DNA of 64,000 bases from positions 7,614,485-7,678,484 of the forward strand of contig NC_134027.1 of NCBI RefSeq assembly GCF_964204645.1, read 5' to 3'. How positions within the stretch are numbered: the first letter of the stretch is position 1; every line of letters starts with the position of its first letter. Of the stretch, positions 11,590 through 22,935 are shown piece by piece. Made by a program: the position numbers and the translations under genes. This DNA is from Tubulanus polymorphus. Lineage: Eukaryota; Nemertea; Palaeonemertea; Tubulaniformes; Tubulanidae. A model generated the notes under the pieces. That model searched no databases and had not been told where the DNA came from. It saw only the letters and a program-made list of their open reading frames with translations.

Positions 11590-14500
11590 ACTAATTAATT
11601 CAACAGATCATTAATTAATTTCATTCTCATCCACCTTGAAGTACCACCAAACACCGAAAGACCTGTCGCAACCGAACCTGGCAGTCTTGCATGGCTCATC
11701 CTGCATGGCAACAGGAATACATACATACATAAAGCTAAGTTGATTTTTCATATCTGGGGTAGAATGCATAGGCGCTGGTCAAGCTCACCATCTCCGCACT
11801 ACTTTATTGAGGCTCTGTGGCCGGTAGTAAATTGAAATATAGCTAGGCAATGATTGCTTGAATATTTACAATATTAGACGAAATGATTGAGTGAGGTCCT
11901 TTAAATATTCTTTGGTCTGATAATTTAAATGTAGATTGGTCAGTTATTGATTAAAAGATTTTGTAAGTACGTACAATTAAGGTAAATTCAATATCTTATG
12001 TGACATTTGAAATTATTCGAATGTACCGTAGATATTTCAGGCCTCGTATGACTATTGTTTAACTGACAATCAAGATCTAGATAGGACAATTTTTACTAAA
12101 AGATATATCAATTAAACTTTATCGTTGGTTGATAGATTTTTCTTTACAAATAATATATTGATAAATTTATTAAGATTGAGGCCATACTTTACAATATATA
12201 CTGTGTGCTGCCTCACACATAACAGTTATGAATTTCATAAGATAGTGCCTAGGGTCTATCGAGGTCTGGTGTTATATGGGGAAAACTATGGACTACAGGT
12301 CTTTATGAAACAGTGATTTGGTCTCAACACTTTGATAAATCCAGAATAAACCAAAGCTTTAATTGATTTAATTCATTCCTGAAACACTGCGTCTTGTTTT
12401 GGGCGACGCATGATAATTGTTGTTTGACTGACAATTAGCATACAGCCAGGAAAAATGGCTTAGATATTCACAATTAAGATGAATTCAATATTTGATGTTA
12501 GATCAAAAACTTTTTATATCATAAATATTTATTGAAATATAGCTGAAATATATAATATATTTGAGCACATCTATAAGTGAATCAGTCTCATTGACTGATC
12601 AGTTCTGTATCGCCAACTGCCGCGCTTACGACGACTAGCCATGCTTTTCATTATTGGCAAAATTTACTCAAACCTAACTGATTCAATTAATATCTAAAAG
12701 CCATACTGTGTGTCAAGTGACGCATATTAGATATAGTTTAACTGAAAATTAGAATCTAAGATGAATTACTCATTAACGTATTACTAAGATCGATTAAGGT
12801 TAATTCAATTGTTATGAAATTATTTCTAATTCCATGGACATTTAAATTGTAGCTGATACATGTGTATCTGAGCACATTTATTTATCTGTATCTAAGTGAA
12901 CCTATGGTGTCTTCACACAGCTGTATTAGTTTTGATACATATTGCCAACATCATTTAACGCAGATTTACTTCCGATCGAATCTGTGCACAAATACATTCC
13001 TGGATTTGGAAGGGGGAATATTTCAATTTCACTGTGTATGTAAGATTGAAAGCCTTATTCTGACAGGATATCCTAAACTTAGGTCTTATTCCTCTTGCTA
13101 ATAGCTCTCTTTTACTAACCCCTCTCCTTCAAACTATTTTCTAGCATCATGACTCGCACCGCACCAGGGAGGTCCGGTCATAACAAGGTCTTTTGGTCCT
13201 TATACACAGTGTACTATATAAGGGAAATAAAGATTATATAGCCATTCGGCTAAGGGAATTTCTAATTTACCACTAAAAGTTAGCTTTTTTATCTTTAATT
13301 TCTGATGAATTCAAATAGTGACGAATTCACCACATCTAAAATTCTACTCATGTAGATTTTCAGGCTCCATATAAATATTGTTTAACTGACAATTAAAATA
13401 TAGCTAGTATGATTACTAATTAATGGTTCGCTTAGATACCTAGAATTTAATTAAAATTAATTCAATGTAATGAATATAAGTGAAACTTATTCAAAATTGC
13501 ACAGTGGATGAGACGACTGTATCGCGCAATGTCATCTGCGTCTAACTGGGCCACATGTGTGTGTGGGATCCGTTGAATCAGTTAGGTTTTGGGGGATTCT
13601 GGGTTAGTTAAGCTAGGTATCAAAAGCTCTGATGCAAAATTAGCAGTTCAAATAGTGATTAATTCAAATTCGTACCGGATCTGAAATTCTTCTCGTGTAG
13701 AAATTTCAAGCCCCATATAAAATATTGTCCGAGACAATTTCAATTATAGCTAGGACATTATCAATTAACTTATAGATTAGGTATCTAATTCAGCATCTTC
13801 ATATAAGGTAAAAGTGCTCAAATCTAAACCATAGGGGTTGATAAGTATAATTCAATATTGGTTGATATATAAAGAATACTGGGTATGTTTTAACTCTGTC
13901 TCTTGTGCGTGGGATTTATTGAATCTTTAAGGCTTTGCAGAATTCTGGATTTGTCAAGTTGTGGGAATGATTCGAGGTTTCTTAAATCTGTAGAACCATG
14001 TTACTTATAGGATCAGTGTGCTCAATGCTGGCAGCGCACTCACTCTTCAGTTAGTTATATTATCATAATTACAAAATCATTGTATATATTAGGAGCAATA
14101 TTTAGAATTAATGAAATGGATTAGAATACCATTCACTGGGTACAGATGTCGCCTTCTGTGGGTAGAAAACATCTCTTAAGTTTATTAACTGACGATGAAG
14201 TAAATTTGATAATACGAACATGGTTTAGCTGACAATCGAAATATATATAGGCCAATATTACTAGCAGGTTTGCACTGTATGATGGGCCTGGGTTTCAATA
14301 AAAGACACATCAAGAATTTCAAGAAGATAGAAGAGAAAACAGTTCAAAAACGATTTGATAAGATTGATTATGCATTACTAAATTTGTTGTAACTCTGGTA
14401 TTCCTAGAGATGACTATAGATGCTTTAGTTGAATTGTTGTTAAACTGTAATAATCAACCATTGCTTAGATATTTAGAATATAGATGAATTACTATTATGA

Positions 14501-14690
14501 GTTGAATTTCATAAATATCATTTAAGACTATTATTAAAATCTACGTATCGATCCTAGTTGCTGATCTTATATATGAATTGACATGATAATTATGATCAGT
14601 GATATTCCAAAGAATTTTCTGCTCAAAAGGTTCTGCTCTTTTCTTCAGCTTGCCGTTTCAGACTGATTGGAAGATAAGGACGAATTTCCC
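11590..14690. repeat. Field of dispersed degenerate repeats
   Basis: The phrase CAGGCCTCATATAAATATTG followed by TTTAACTGACAATTAAAATA recurs in diverged form near 12040, 12415, 12735, 13362, 13715 and 14220, and again at 15830. It is often followed by TAGCTAGGAC and TAATTCAATAT. Spacing is 300-500 bp, so this is an old, decayed tandem or nested duplication. A degenerate copy of the AAAGCTAAGTTGATTT splice-donor-like motif lies at about 11730. I found no coding sequence. Confidence 0.5.
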
Positions 14691-14749
14691 AATTATGTAC
14701 TTCGATTTCAGACATACTCGAGAAAAACTACAATAAACTTTAAAAAATT

Positions 14750-15310
14750 AGACAAATTTAAACGGTGAAAATGACAAAAAAATTAAAGTTAGACAAAATT
14801 CTCCCACCTTGTAAACTTTCGGACTAGTTACATGAAAAAAAGACCAAATATTGTAAAATATAGTTATTTCCTAAATCTCGATGTATTAAATTAGGCAGAA
14901 AAAGATACCGGTAGATAGAATTATTCAACCTTGTAAACTTTCGGACTAGTTACATGAAAAAAAGAACAAATATTGTAAAATATAGTTATTTCCAAAATCT
15001 CGATGTATTAAATAAGGCAGAAAAAAAATAGATAAAATTATTCAACCTTGTAAACTTTCGGACTAGTTACATGAAAACAAGACCAAATATTGTAATATAT
15101 AGTGATTTCCAAAATCTCGATGTATTAAATTAGGCAGAAAAAATGTTAACCCCAATCAGTCACTTAATATGTGCTTCGACTATTTAAACGGTGAAAACGA
15201 CCAAAAAAATTGAAGTTAGACAAAATTATTAAACATTGTAAACTTTCGGACTAGTTACATTAAAAAAAGACCAAATATTGTAAAATTATCTTCAACAATA
15301 TAGTTATTTC
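14750..15310. repeat. ~120-bp tandem repeat, start of copy A
   Basis: TTGTAAACTTTCGGACTAGT starts units at 14809, 14931, 15048 and 15236. Each unit continues with CATGAAAAAAAGACCAAATATTG and AAATCTCGATGTATTAAAT-type words. Related units lie at 23480-23640 and 32340-32440, where they precede the same downstream landmarks. This repeat therefore opens each copy of the duplicated locus. Confidence 0.75.
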
Positions 15311-15633
15311 CAAAATCAGAATTAGGCAGAATAAAAGATTGTTTGAATGAACCGGAACCGAATTGCCAATTATGTTCTTGGACTTAAAAAAAAGATCTGT
15401 AAAAACGACCGCCGATCACGCAACTATATTTGTACTTCGATTTCCGATTTTGAAAAAACCGACGTATCGCTCCCGCCAGATGTGGTAGGTTTGTAAGGGA
15501 CACCAACTCGAAAAGTCAAACGACAGCTTGAGGTCAACAGCTCATCAAAAATCTGCCAATTAGAGAAAACAGTGCATAGAAACCAACCGACTTAGGAGAT
15601 CCTCGTCGATGATGAAACCAGCAATCATAAAAG

Positions 15634-15711
15634 GTAACTTGATATACATGGAGTTATTACGATGATTTCTAAATGTCGTGATTACAGGATATATTTATTT
15701 ACTCATTGCAG
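15634..15711 (+). other. Intron-like segment (copy A)
   Basis: GTAACTTGATATACATGG follows an exon-like end ATCATAAAAG. The segment closes with TTACAGGATATATTTATTTA and ACTCATTGCAG, a plausible branch/pyrimidine/AG end, 78 bp in all. The same donor and acceptor sequences recur at eight further places in the window. Confidence 0.5.
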
Positions 15712-16344
15712 CTAAGTTTCAACTATAAGAAAGAGACCAGCTTAATATCAACTACTCATCTGAAATCTACGGATTTGAACAACCCACAGAAGAATCAAAT
15801 TCATTAGATGGAAATTACCGGTATATAGAAATTTCAGGCCTCATATAAATATCATTTGATAAGTGATTATCATCGAAATCTATTTACCTGTCCACATGGC
15901 TGATCTAAGAACTTTTATCTTTACTAGTCTTGCACCTTGGAGTAATAAATTTTTCAAATGATTACTCCAAGCTTAAAAATTAATGAACTAGTCCTACTAC
16001 TGCAATTATTTATTGGGGTTTAAATCGGCAATTGACGTCAATGAACCTAATTCTGATTTTGGAAATAACTATATTAACTACCTTAATGAAAAACACGGTG
16101 GCTTGTAATTTGAAATGACATAATGTAAGTTATGATAAATCTGTCTAAAATGTTTTGCTTTCTTCACTTTGTTTCAGTCAAACTACATCCCGGAAATAAT
16201 GGCCTGAAGAAGACACAAGTAGACAAATACCCATTGACCCATTTGCTGATGAAAACTGCAGAAGCCCAGATGAGAAGTTTAGGAGCCAGCGACGGATTAA
16301 TCACTCAACGATGGAATCTTCTACAATCGGTGGTTGATTTCTAT

Positions 16345-16520
16345 TAAACATTTTATCAGGAGCAGCAGAGATGATAGTGTATCTTATAAACACTGATTCG
16401 CGCAGCAAAGACAATGGATTATCTTATAAAATCTGATTCAGGATAAACACCGAAGCAGCAAAGACAATGGTTTATCTCATGAACACTGAGATCTAGCAGC
16501 GGCAAAGACCTCTGTAGTAA
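16345..16520 (+). repeat. ~45-bp tandem repeat (copy A)
   Basis: Units of the type TCAGGAGCAGCAGAGA...TATCTTATAAACACTGA repeat three to four times with divergence. The equivalent array in copy B (33740-33975) is better preserved. The two arrays sit at the same place in their copies. Confidence 0.6.
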
Positions 16521-17325
16521 AGTATTGATTTTTTTACTAATATCACCCTTTTTCAGACCAGTCTGATAGGTAACATAGTTTAAAAAATTTACCTGATTGC
16601 GTGGAATGGAGTATGAAAATAGTTGAGTCGAATATTGAAAATAGTTAGATAATTAGTTAGATAATTAGGTTCCTTTGGCCTGAGAAAGGAACTCTACGTT
16701 TGAATATTTCAATATAGAGAAAACTATTTTATAATGAGTTTGTAAAAAGATGTGTCATGTGTTTTGCAATGTGACAGAAATATCCTTCTTAGAGTCTAAT
16801 AAAAGCTAAGCTCCATTAATTCACGATATTGGTCTTCGATCTTAGGTTGATAGATAAGTCGAGTTGGTTAGTCACTAGGAGTAAATGGTCGTGTTGAGCG
16901 CCTAGTTTTGAGTCGTATAGGTCTGTTGAGTTAACGCCTAAACTGAGATATAGTTTCAACATGATATTGTAAGTTTTATTGTGCTTACCATAGTTAAACA
17001 GAGTCGACACAGTGGCTTTGCCCTGTAGATATCACATGGTTAGGAAACATAGAACATAACGTTCTATGTACAAATTATAAGTATTTGCAGAATTGTAGAT
17101 GTACTAATTTGACGGCATTGATATTTTCGAAGGCCCGTGTAACCAATTTGAGAAATGAATCATATATGTCGATTTTCACATGGAGTTTTAACTTTGAGCC
17201 TCCATCAATCTGTTCGATGCTACGTATTTGAAAGCAAAAGCTTTATCTAAAAGGAGACCATTATTTACATTTGAGAGATAAAGCTAAAGTTATAGCTAGG
17301 ACTAATTTTGAACGTTTTAACATTG

Positions 17326-17678
17326 TTTATAGCTGTTTGAACTTCTTTTATTGTAATGGTTTATCGAACAACCTTCCCTAAGTATAGCTTAAACCCGAGA
17401 TCTTTTCTGTTGTTGTTTTTAGCATTCTATCAACTCAGTTATTGTAATAAACAAAACAAATAACTATAAACCTTAACTAAATCGAAAAAAATAACTGATA
17501 TGATAGAATGCTTTGAATAACTGTGATGAAAGATCGACCCGTCCTTAGAACTAGCTGCGCTCAATCACTGCTGTGACTGTTTATTGTTATACTGGGGTAG
17601 ACTTACGGGGCAGACTTACTATCTAAAATCATGTACATACATTTTACTTTTTAGAAAGAATTTAAAACAGCTATAAAC
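17326..17678. repeat. Nested inverted repeat (copy A)
   Basis: The outer arms TTTATAGCTGTTT (17326-17338) and AAACAGCTATAAA (ending 17678) flank inner arms at 17421-17443 and 17490-17512, which pair over AGCATTCTATC and GATAGAATGCT plus the CAGTTAT stem. Copy B keeps the same nested design at 35029-35715. The arrangement could be a small DNA element or a structured transcript segment. Confidence 0.55.
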
Positions 17679-19856
17679 TTAAGTTATTGATGTTTTCGAT
17701 TAGTTACCGATTGTATAATTATGTTGATGTTTTCGAAACTGGAAGAAGAAACGTCAGAATAGTTAGTATTTAATGCCAAGGTGCTTGAAAATCTTTAAGT
17801 CGGGGCAAAGTTGGCAAAATTCTAGTTTTCAAGTGAAAGTAATGTTTACGAAAAATAAATTAAGAATGATAAATTGATACTCCAAGATTTCTGGAGTGAA
17901 TCAGTATGTTTCATCTCTAGTTTTAATGCTTTATGTTAGAGACTGTTATTGTAATACAGTTCACGTGTTTGTAAATTAGGAACTTACATGATGATTCCTC
18001 GATTAAGATATTATTGTTGTGTGAATAAAACAATGTACATTTTCATCATTCATGTTGAACCTTTTCAGTTGTTAAGTTTTATAGCAACAATTTCACTTTG
18101 GTGCTTATCAGTCGTTCATAAAATACTGATTTAATTAAGGCCCTGTTGAAAATAGAGGATAACTTGTGAATGCAATGCTAATTGGTCAATCGTCCAAGCT
18201 TTGTTTTGATTATCGGTTTAACCGCGTCTGTGTGGGGCCTGTAATGTCTGGACAAGAAGAATTTCCTTTATAATAGTTTGCAGGGTTTGATCTAAGGAAT
18301 AAATGCCATTCGACCGCAGGGCAAGCATAATATGTAATATCGCTTGCCCCCTCAACGTGCCCTACATGAGCAGTCCGATTGTGACACAATCATCCCTTGC
18401 ATCGAGTGGGATAAAAGCTTTGAGATATAGAATTACACAAGCCCGGTGGATGAGCGATAATGATAACCTACTTGCCCTAATGAAAATATACTTGTCCCGG
18501 GCAATTGAACTAGTGCTTAGATCAGACCCTGCTTTATTTCAAATGTAACATTTGTGAAATAAGCTAGTTGATAATGTTTGAAGAAATCTCTTAAAGACAA
18601 GCAAAATTTGGCAATGTTTTTAGTTTTCTTGTAATAAGTAAGATTGATTAGTTAACCTTACGCTCTCCAGAGTGTGAGTGAATTTGTAGGTGTAATGTAT
18701 TCATGTTTTTATTCTGAACTGTTTTTAAATAACTCATTAAAAAAAAAACGACATACATGTTCGTCATTCATGTTAAAACTTTTCAATTGTTCAGTTACGT
18801 GTATTGCAACTTTTTCACTGTGGTGCTTTTCAGTGGTTCATAAAATACTATTTTTATTAAGGTCCTTATGGAAAATGGAGGAGCAAAATAGAGGAGCATT
18901 CTCTTGATTAATGAGGATATATGAACAGTATTAATCATTAAATTGTGCTAGCTATATATGGACTCTAAAACCATGGCTTAAATACGTCTATATGGGTCCT
19001 GAAATATCTGCACGAGAAGCACCTCAAAAAATTATTGAATCTAACTTAATTGTAGATATCTAAGCAATAAGTTATTACATGTAGTAATTGACCTAGCTGT
19101 GTTAAAATTGACAGTTGAACAATATCTATATACTCGATTTATCTTGCTGAATGCATAGAAGAGAATGCCTCCAAAATACTTTGCATTAAATGTAACATTT
19201 GAGAAAATAACCAATTTGATCATGTCTGAAAATCTCTTAAAGACAAGGCAAAGGTGGCAAAACTCTAGTTATCTTTTAAAATAATGTTATTGAAAATTAA
19301 ATCAAAGACTGTTTAAAATCAAAAACGAAATGTTCATGTCAATTGTTCTTCAAACGCTGAATTAAGGTCGTATCGATTCTAGTTGAGCTTTTTCTTGATA
19401 ATTAAATGTCATTTGAAAGGTTGACACGGTAGATTCATATTTCATGAAATATAACAAATTGTCGGTTATATTGACCTCATGAATTGTCAAATTCATAATC
19501 TTAGACTTTCAGACTAGTCCAATTTTCTGTGTTTTATGGATAAAAGTTTATAATTCTTTGTGTATTTTTGTTATTTTCCTATTGATGCAAATTGTATAAA
19601 ATCAGTAGTAGTGGAGATGTATTGTATATTAAAACTTCGAAATACTTTACATGTTACTTTAATGGTTTAGAGTTATTACAATTTCATTCATAGTAATAGA
19701 AATAAAATTACTATTAAAATTTGAGAAAATAAGTTAAAAGTTAATAATATGATATGTGAAAATAAAATGATGTAAAAATGTAAATCAGATTGATTACTTA
19801 ATCCTACGCTTTCCAGAGTATTTGGCCAGGTTTATCTCTGGTTTTAGTGCGAGGAG

Positions 19857-19988
19857 CCATGGACTCGAGAGTCCATGGTTGTAGGCCATAGACGTTTCTG
19901 TTTTAGAGTCTATGGTTGGACCATGGATGTATAAACTCTAGTTTATAGTTTATACATCCATGGTTGGACTGTTTTTGAAATACAGTCC
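19857..19988 (+). repeat. Cluster of four short hairpins (copy A)
   Basis: Four stem-loops follow each other: CCATGGACT/AGTCCATGG (19857-19878), CCATAGAC/GTCTATGG (19886-19915), a perfect 16-bp stem with an 11-nt loop (19921-19963), and GGACTGT/ACAGTCC (19966-19988). Copy B has the same four in the same order at 37312-37451. In the third stem a T-A pair in A is C-G in B, so both sides changed together. The cluster sits just upstream of AATAAA. Confidence 0.7.
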
Positions 19989-20659
19989 ACGTGTTTGAGG
20001 AGCTTACGTTATAATTCCTCGAGCACAAACCTGGCATTTTGTATGATTGTTGTACACTGTATGAGAATAAATATGATTAAAATTCTTTATCTGTTTAGCT
20101 ACTCTGTCTGAACTTTGTTAGTTCACCAGTCAGTGGTTTTTTTGTTATCTTGCAATCCACCTCTTTTTTCAAACCAATATTCCCACCAACATTGTGCGGA
20201 GACGAGGATGTCCGGAAAACATGATAATCGAATATTGGCAATACAGCTTACCTTCAACCCGGACACACTAACACTTGTTGACCGGTTAGAAGCGAGTGTT
20301 GAGCTGCCGAAGAGTAATTACGAAATTAGCAATCTTTTTGATTGTCACTAAAGCCATCAGGGGCGGATCCAGACCGTATTGCCCAATACATTGTTCGTAC
20401 GGTCTAAGATTTAAGTGCCCTTCGGCAATATTTTGTGACGGCATATATATTTCACCACCCGCTAATTTGATATTTCCACTGATGATCGGTTTGATTTTTA
20501 TATACAGAAGCAGAGTCCTGAATAGTTAACTTTGCCTTTAAAAGTGGCACCCAGTATCCTTCTTTTGGTGTTAACATTACATGATTAATTACATGAGATT
20601 TGTGTTTCTCTTGTAAAAATCATTGTTTTTATTTTCTTCATGCTTTCGGTAAATGTAGC

Positions 20660-21056
20660 CGATGACATCCTGATCGTCTCTAAGGTTCGAACCCAGTAAT
20701 TACTGATACTGGTTCAGAGTGGTCCTGATGCTGAATAGAGGATGCACAGGGGTGTCCCGGGTTCGAATCCAGTATTTACTGATGCTGATTCAGAGTGGTT
20801 CTGATGCTGAATAGAGGATGTACGGGGGTGTCCCGGGTTCAAACCCAGTAATTACTGATACTGATTCAGATTGGTTCTGATGCTGAATAGAGGATGTACA
20901 GGGGTATCCCGGGTTCAAACCCATCAATTGCTGTGATTCAGAGTGGTCCTGATGGATAAAGGATGAACAAGGCTGTCCCAGGTTCGAACACAGTAATTAA
21001 TGATACTGGTTCAGAGTGGTACTGATGCTGAATAGAGGATGTACAGGGGTGTCCAG
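20660..21056 (+). repeat. ~80-bp tandem repeat with tRNA B-box-like motif
   Basis: About five units carry GATTCAGAGTGGTCCTGATG, GAATAGAGGATGTACAGGGG and GGTTCGAACCC or GGTTCGAATCC. The last agrees with the RNA polymerase III B box, and the AGAGTGG word about 45 bases before it resembles part of an A box. One and a half inverted units follow the foldback at 21245-21390. Copy B carries the same units inverted (37735-37900). No cloverleaf can be drawn, so these are not tRNA genes. A tRNA-derived repeat fits better. Confidence 0.6.
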
Positions 21057-21064
21057 ACCGTACA

Positions 21065-21226
21065 GTGCTGCCGCTATGCTCATCGTTAGCGGGATTTTCA
21101 TACACTAACTAAAGTCAACTCTGGCAATCGACGTGCTGTCCAGTTATACTCCGTGACCTTAACTTGCCAGAGTTGACTAACGTTAGTGTATAAAAATCCC
21201 GCTAACGATGAGCGTAGAGACAGCAC
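21065..21226. repeat. 63-bp-arm foldback (copy A)
   Basis: Arms 21065-21127 and 21164-21226 are near-exact reverse complements around a 36-base loop. They share GTGCTG at the outer end, GTTAGCGGGATTTT inside and GTCAACTCTGGCAA at the loop. Because the flanking B-box repeats are also inverted around it, about 20.7-21.4 kb is one large palindrome. A shorter diverged version lies at 37643-37727. Confidence 0.75.
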
Positions 21227-21405
21227 CGTACGGTAAAATGTTGATATCTTAACAAAAGTAATTACTGATAACTGATTCAGGACACCCCTGTACATCCTCT
21301 ATATATTCAGCATCAGGACCACTCTGAATCAGCATCAGTAATTACTGGGTTCGAACCCGGGACACCCCTGTACATGGGGTGTACAGGGGTGTCCTGATGG
21401 CGAAT

Positions 21406-22060
21406 CCTTTCTAGTTTGACACCGTAACGTGGTACATGTATATCGTTCTCATATTCGAGAAGCATGAATTGGTCAGTGGTGGTCAGTGATGGTCAATTTA
21501 TGAATTCTCAATATTTATGGCGAATCCTTTCTAGTTTGACACCATAACGCGGTATATAGTTTTCAAATTCAAGGAGTTTCAATTTGTCAGAAGGGGTCAG
21601 TGATGGCCAGTTTATGAATTTGCAATGATTCTTCAGTAGTTTGAAAACAAACATGACTTGAAAAAAATTTCCGAAGTCAAGTGGTTAGACTCGGGGATAT
21701 CTCAATTGGTCAGTTTCTGACCATCATGGTGTCACCATTGTGGTCTATAGCTCAAATGAAACATGTGGAACCGACGAATGGGCCCAAAAGCGTAAGTCAT
21801 TTCCTGATTTATGTGATCCAAAAATGCCCTAACTGGAAAAGGCAGTCTCTCAATTGGACGAAACCAAATCGGACAGGACAATTAAAATTTGGGAAGACCA
21901 CAGGCAGTGGTCTTTTTTAACCACTTGAAACTGTCAGATCAAAAATCATACCGCATCCCCGCAAATAGGGGTAGTTCAGCAAACCGGGGTTTTCATTGGC
22001 CTCTCTAGACTACCCCGCCAGTACGGGTAGCCGAGCAAACCGGAAAACTCATAATGGGGT
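21406..22060 (+). repeat. Inverted copy of the 1085-2170 repeat
   Basis: Reading left to right, this carries TTTCTAGTTTGACACC, GGTCAGTGGTGGTCAGTGATGG, then GGAACCGACGAATGGGCCC and the GCATCCCCGC/CCCCGCCAGTACGGG blocks. These are the reverse complement of 1085-2170 in the reverse order, with one and a half satellite units instead of five. Confidence 0.7.
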
Positions 22061-22078
22061 TCAGACGGGCTTGTCACA

Positions 22079-22195
22079 ATTTGATGGAGGAGTCGATGAT
22101 ACCAGTATCCCTATATAAAAAAGATTCTTGATTATATAGGGATATTGGCCTATCATCCATCCTCCATCAAAATTAATTGTGACAAATTGTGGCAG
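22079..22195. mobile_element. Foldback MITE with long perfect inner stem
   Basis: TTGTCACAATTTGATGGAGG on the left matches the complement of CCTCCATCAAAATTAATTGTGACAA-type sequence on the right. The inner stem CCAGTATCCCTATATAA pairs with TTATATAGGGATATTGG with one G-U pair, around a 13-nt loop. The roughly 115-nt hairpin has no ORF. Confidence 0.6.
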
Positions 22196-22196
22196 T

Positions 22197-22315
22197 CCGG
22201 CATTGTATCAACAGTGGTCCTGATTTTATTGCTGTCATCCACTAGGTTCTGTAAATATCCCTACCTAGCCCTGGTGTGACACATGGTCCGGTACTACAAG
22301 GTGGGATTCTGGCAG
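22197..22315. repeat. Inverted partner of the exon-like block at 23797
   Basis: About 105 bases beginning near ATTGTATCAACAGTGGTCC and ending GTACTACAAGGTGGGATT are the reverse complement of 23797-23905, with only one or two differences. Such identity in a heavily decayed region implies a recent copy or conversion. Confidence 0.75.
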
Positions 22316-22609
22316 CGCGGCTCTCTCGGGTCGTGTCTCGATCTGCGGACTGAGAATGCATGAAATTTTTTATAGGCGGGCCCCTGACTCCGAGATGAAA
22401 GTGTGGAATGGTTAAGACTATGATTTTGGACATCTAACACCATTGCACTCATTGGTAGTACTCATAATCATTGATTAAATAGTCATGGAATTTTACACGA
22501 GGGTTTTCCGGGCACTTCTATTTGTTCTCGATCGGCAACTAGTTAACTCTAGTTCGACTCAGTTAGCGCTACTCTCTTTTGTCTTTAGTAACTGGCAGAT
22601 TTGTCAGTT

Positions 22610-22935
22610 ATTGATGCCGCCCGGCACATCCTGTAGGTAGGTGATGAATGTGAGGTGTTGGAGCCCTGGTTTGCGTTCCCCGCGCGAAGGCACGTAGGGA
22701 CGAGTGTTTCCTGGCTGACTCGTCACCTATCGTTCTCGGCACGTGACCGGCGAAGGAGAGCTGAAAAGCTTTCGGACATTAGTTTTGTTCCATACCAGGT
22801 TTTCATCTCCGTTCTCTCTTTTCTCTTATTTCAGGTTACCCATAAGAAGGCGATGACGAAGATACCAGCAAGATGACGAAGAAGAGATTCCAGAGATTCA
22901 ACCGACACTGGGATCTGACAACAGCCCGTGAAGAC
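22610..22935 (+). repeat. Solo arm of the 64-835 family plus acceptor-like site
   Basis: The blocks GTCAGTTATTGATGCCGCCC, ACGTGACCGGCGAAGGAGAG and GGACATTAGTTTTGTTCC match 640-835 in the same direction. A pyrimidine tract ending TTATTTCAG (to 22834) corresponds to the one at 870, and a decayed AAAGCTAAGTTGATTT lies near 22945. The second arm of the foldback is missing. Confidence 0.55.

Larger units (their letters stand above)
15340..20100 (+). ncRNA. Duplicated non-coding locus, copy A (putative lncRNA)
   Basis: No ORF runs through it, yet the order of landmarks matches copy B at 32470-37560. The landmarks are GATTGTTTGAATGAACCGG, an exon-like block ending at a donor (intron-like 15634-15711), AGGAGCAGCAGAGA repeats (about 16350-16510), AGATGTGTCATGT (16745), a nested inverted repeat (17326-17678), two or three repeats of a block around GTTTGAAAATCTCTTAAAGA, a four-hairpin cluster (19857-19988), and AATAAA at 20066-20071. 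The direction is inferred from the splice-site-like motifs. Function is unknown. A spliced long non-coding RNA or a piRNA precursor is possible but unproven. Confidence 0.35.

Noticed and set aside
18303-18548. 81-aa ORF in copy A
   Set aside because: No counterpart in copy B and no motif.
20690-21050. tRNA genes
   Set aside because: GGTTCGAACCC is present, but no acceptor stem or anticodon arm can be folded around it.
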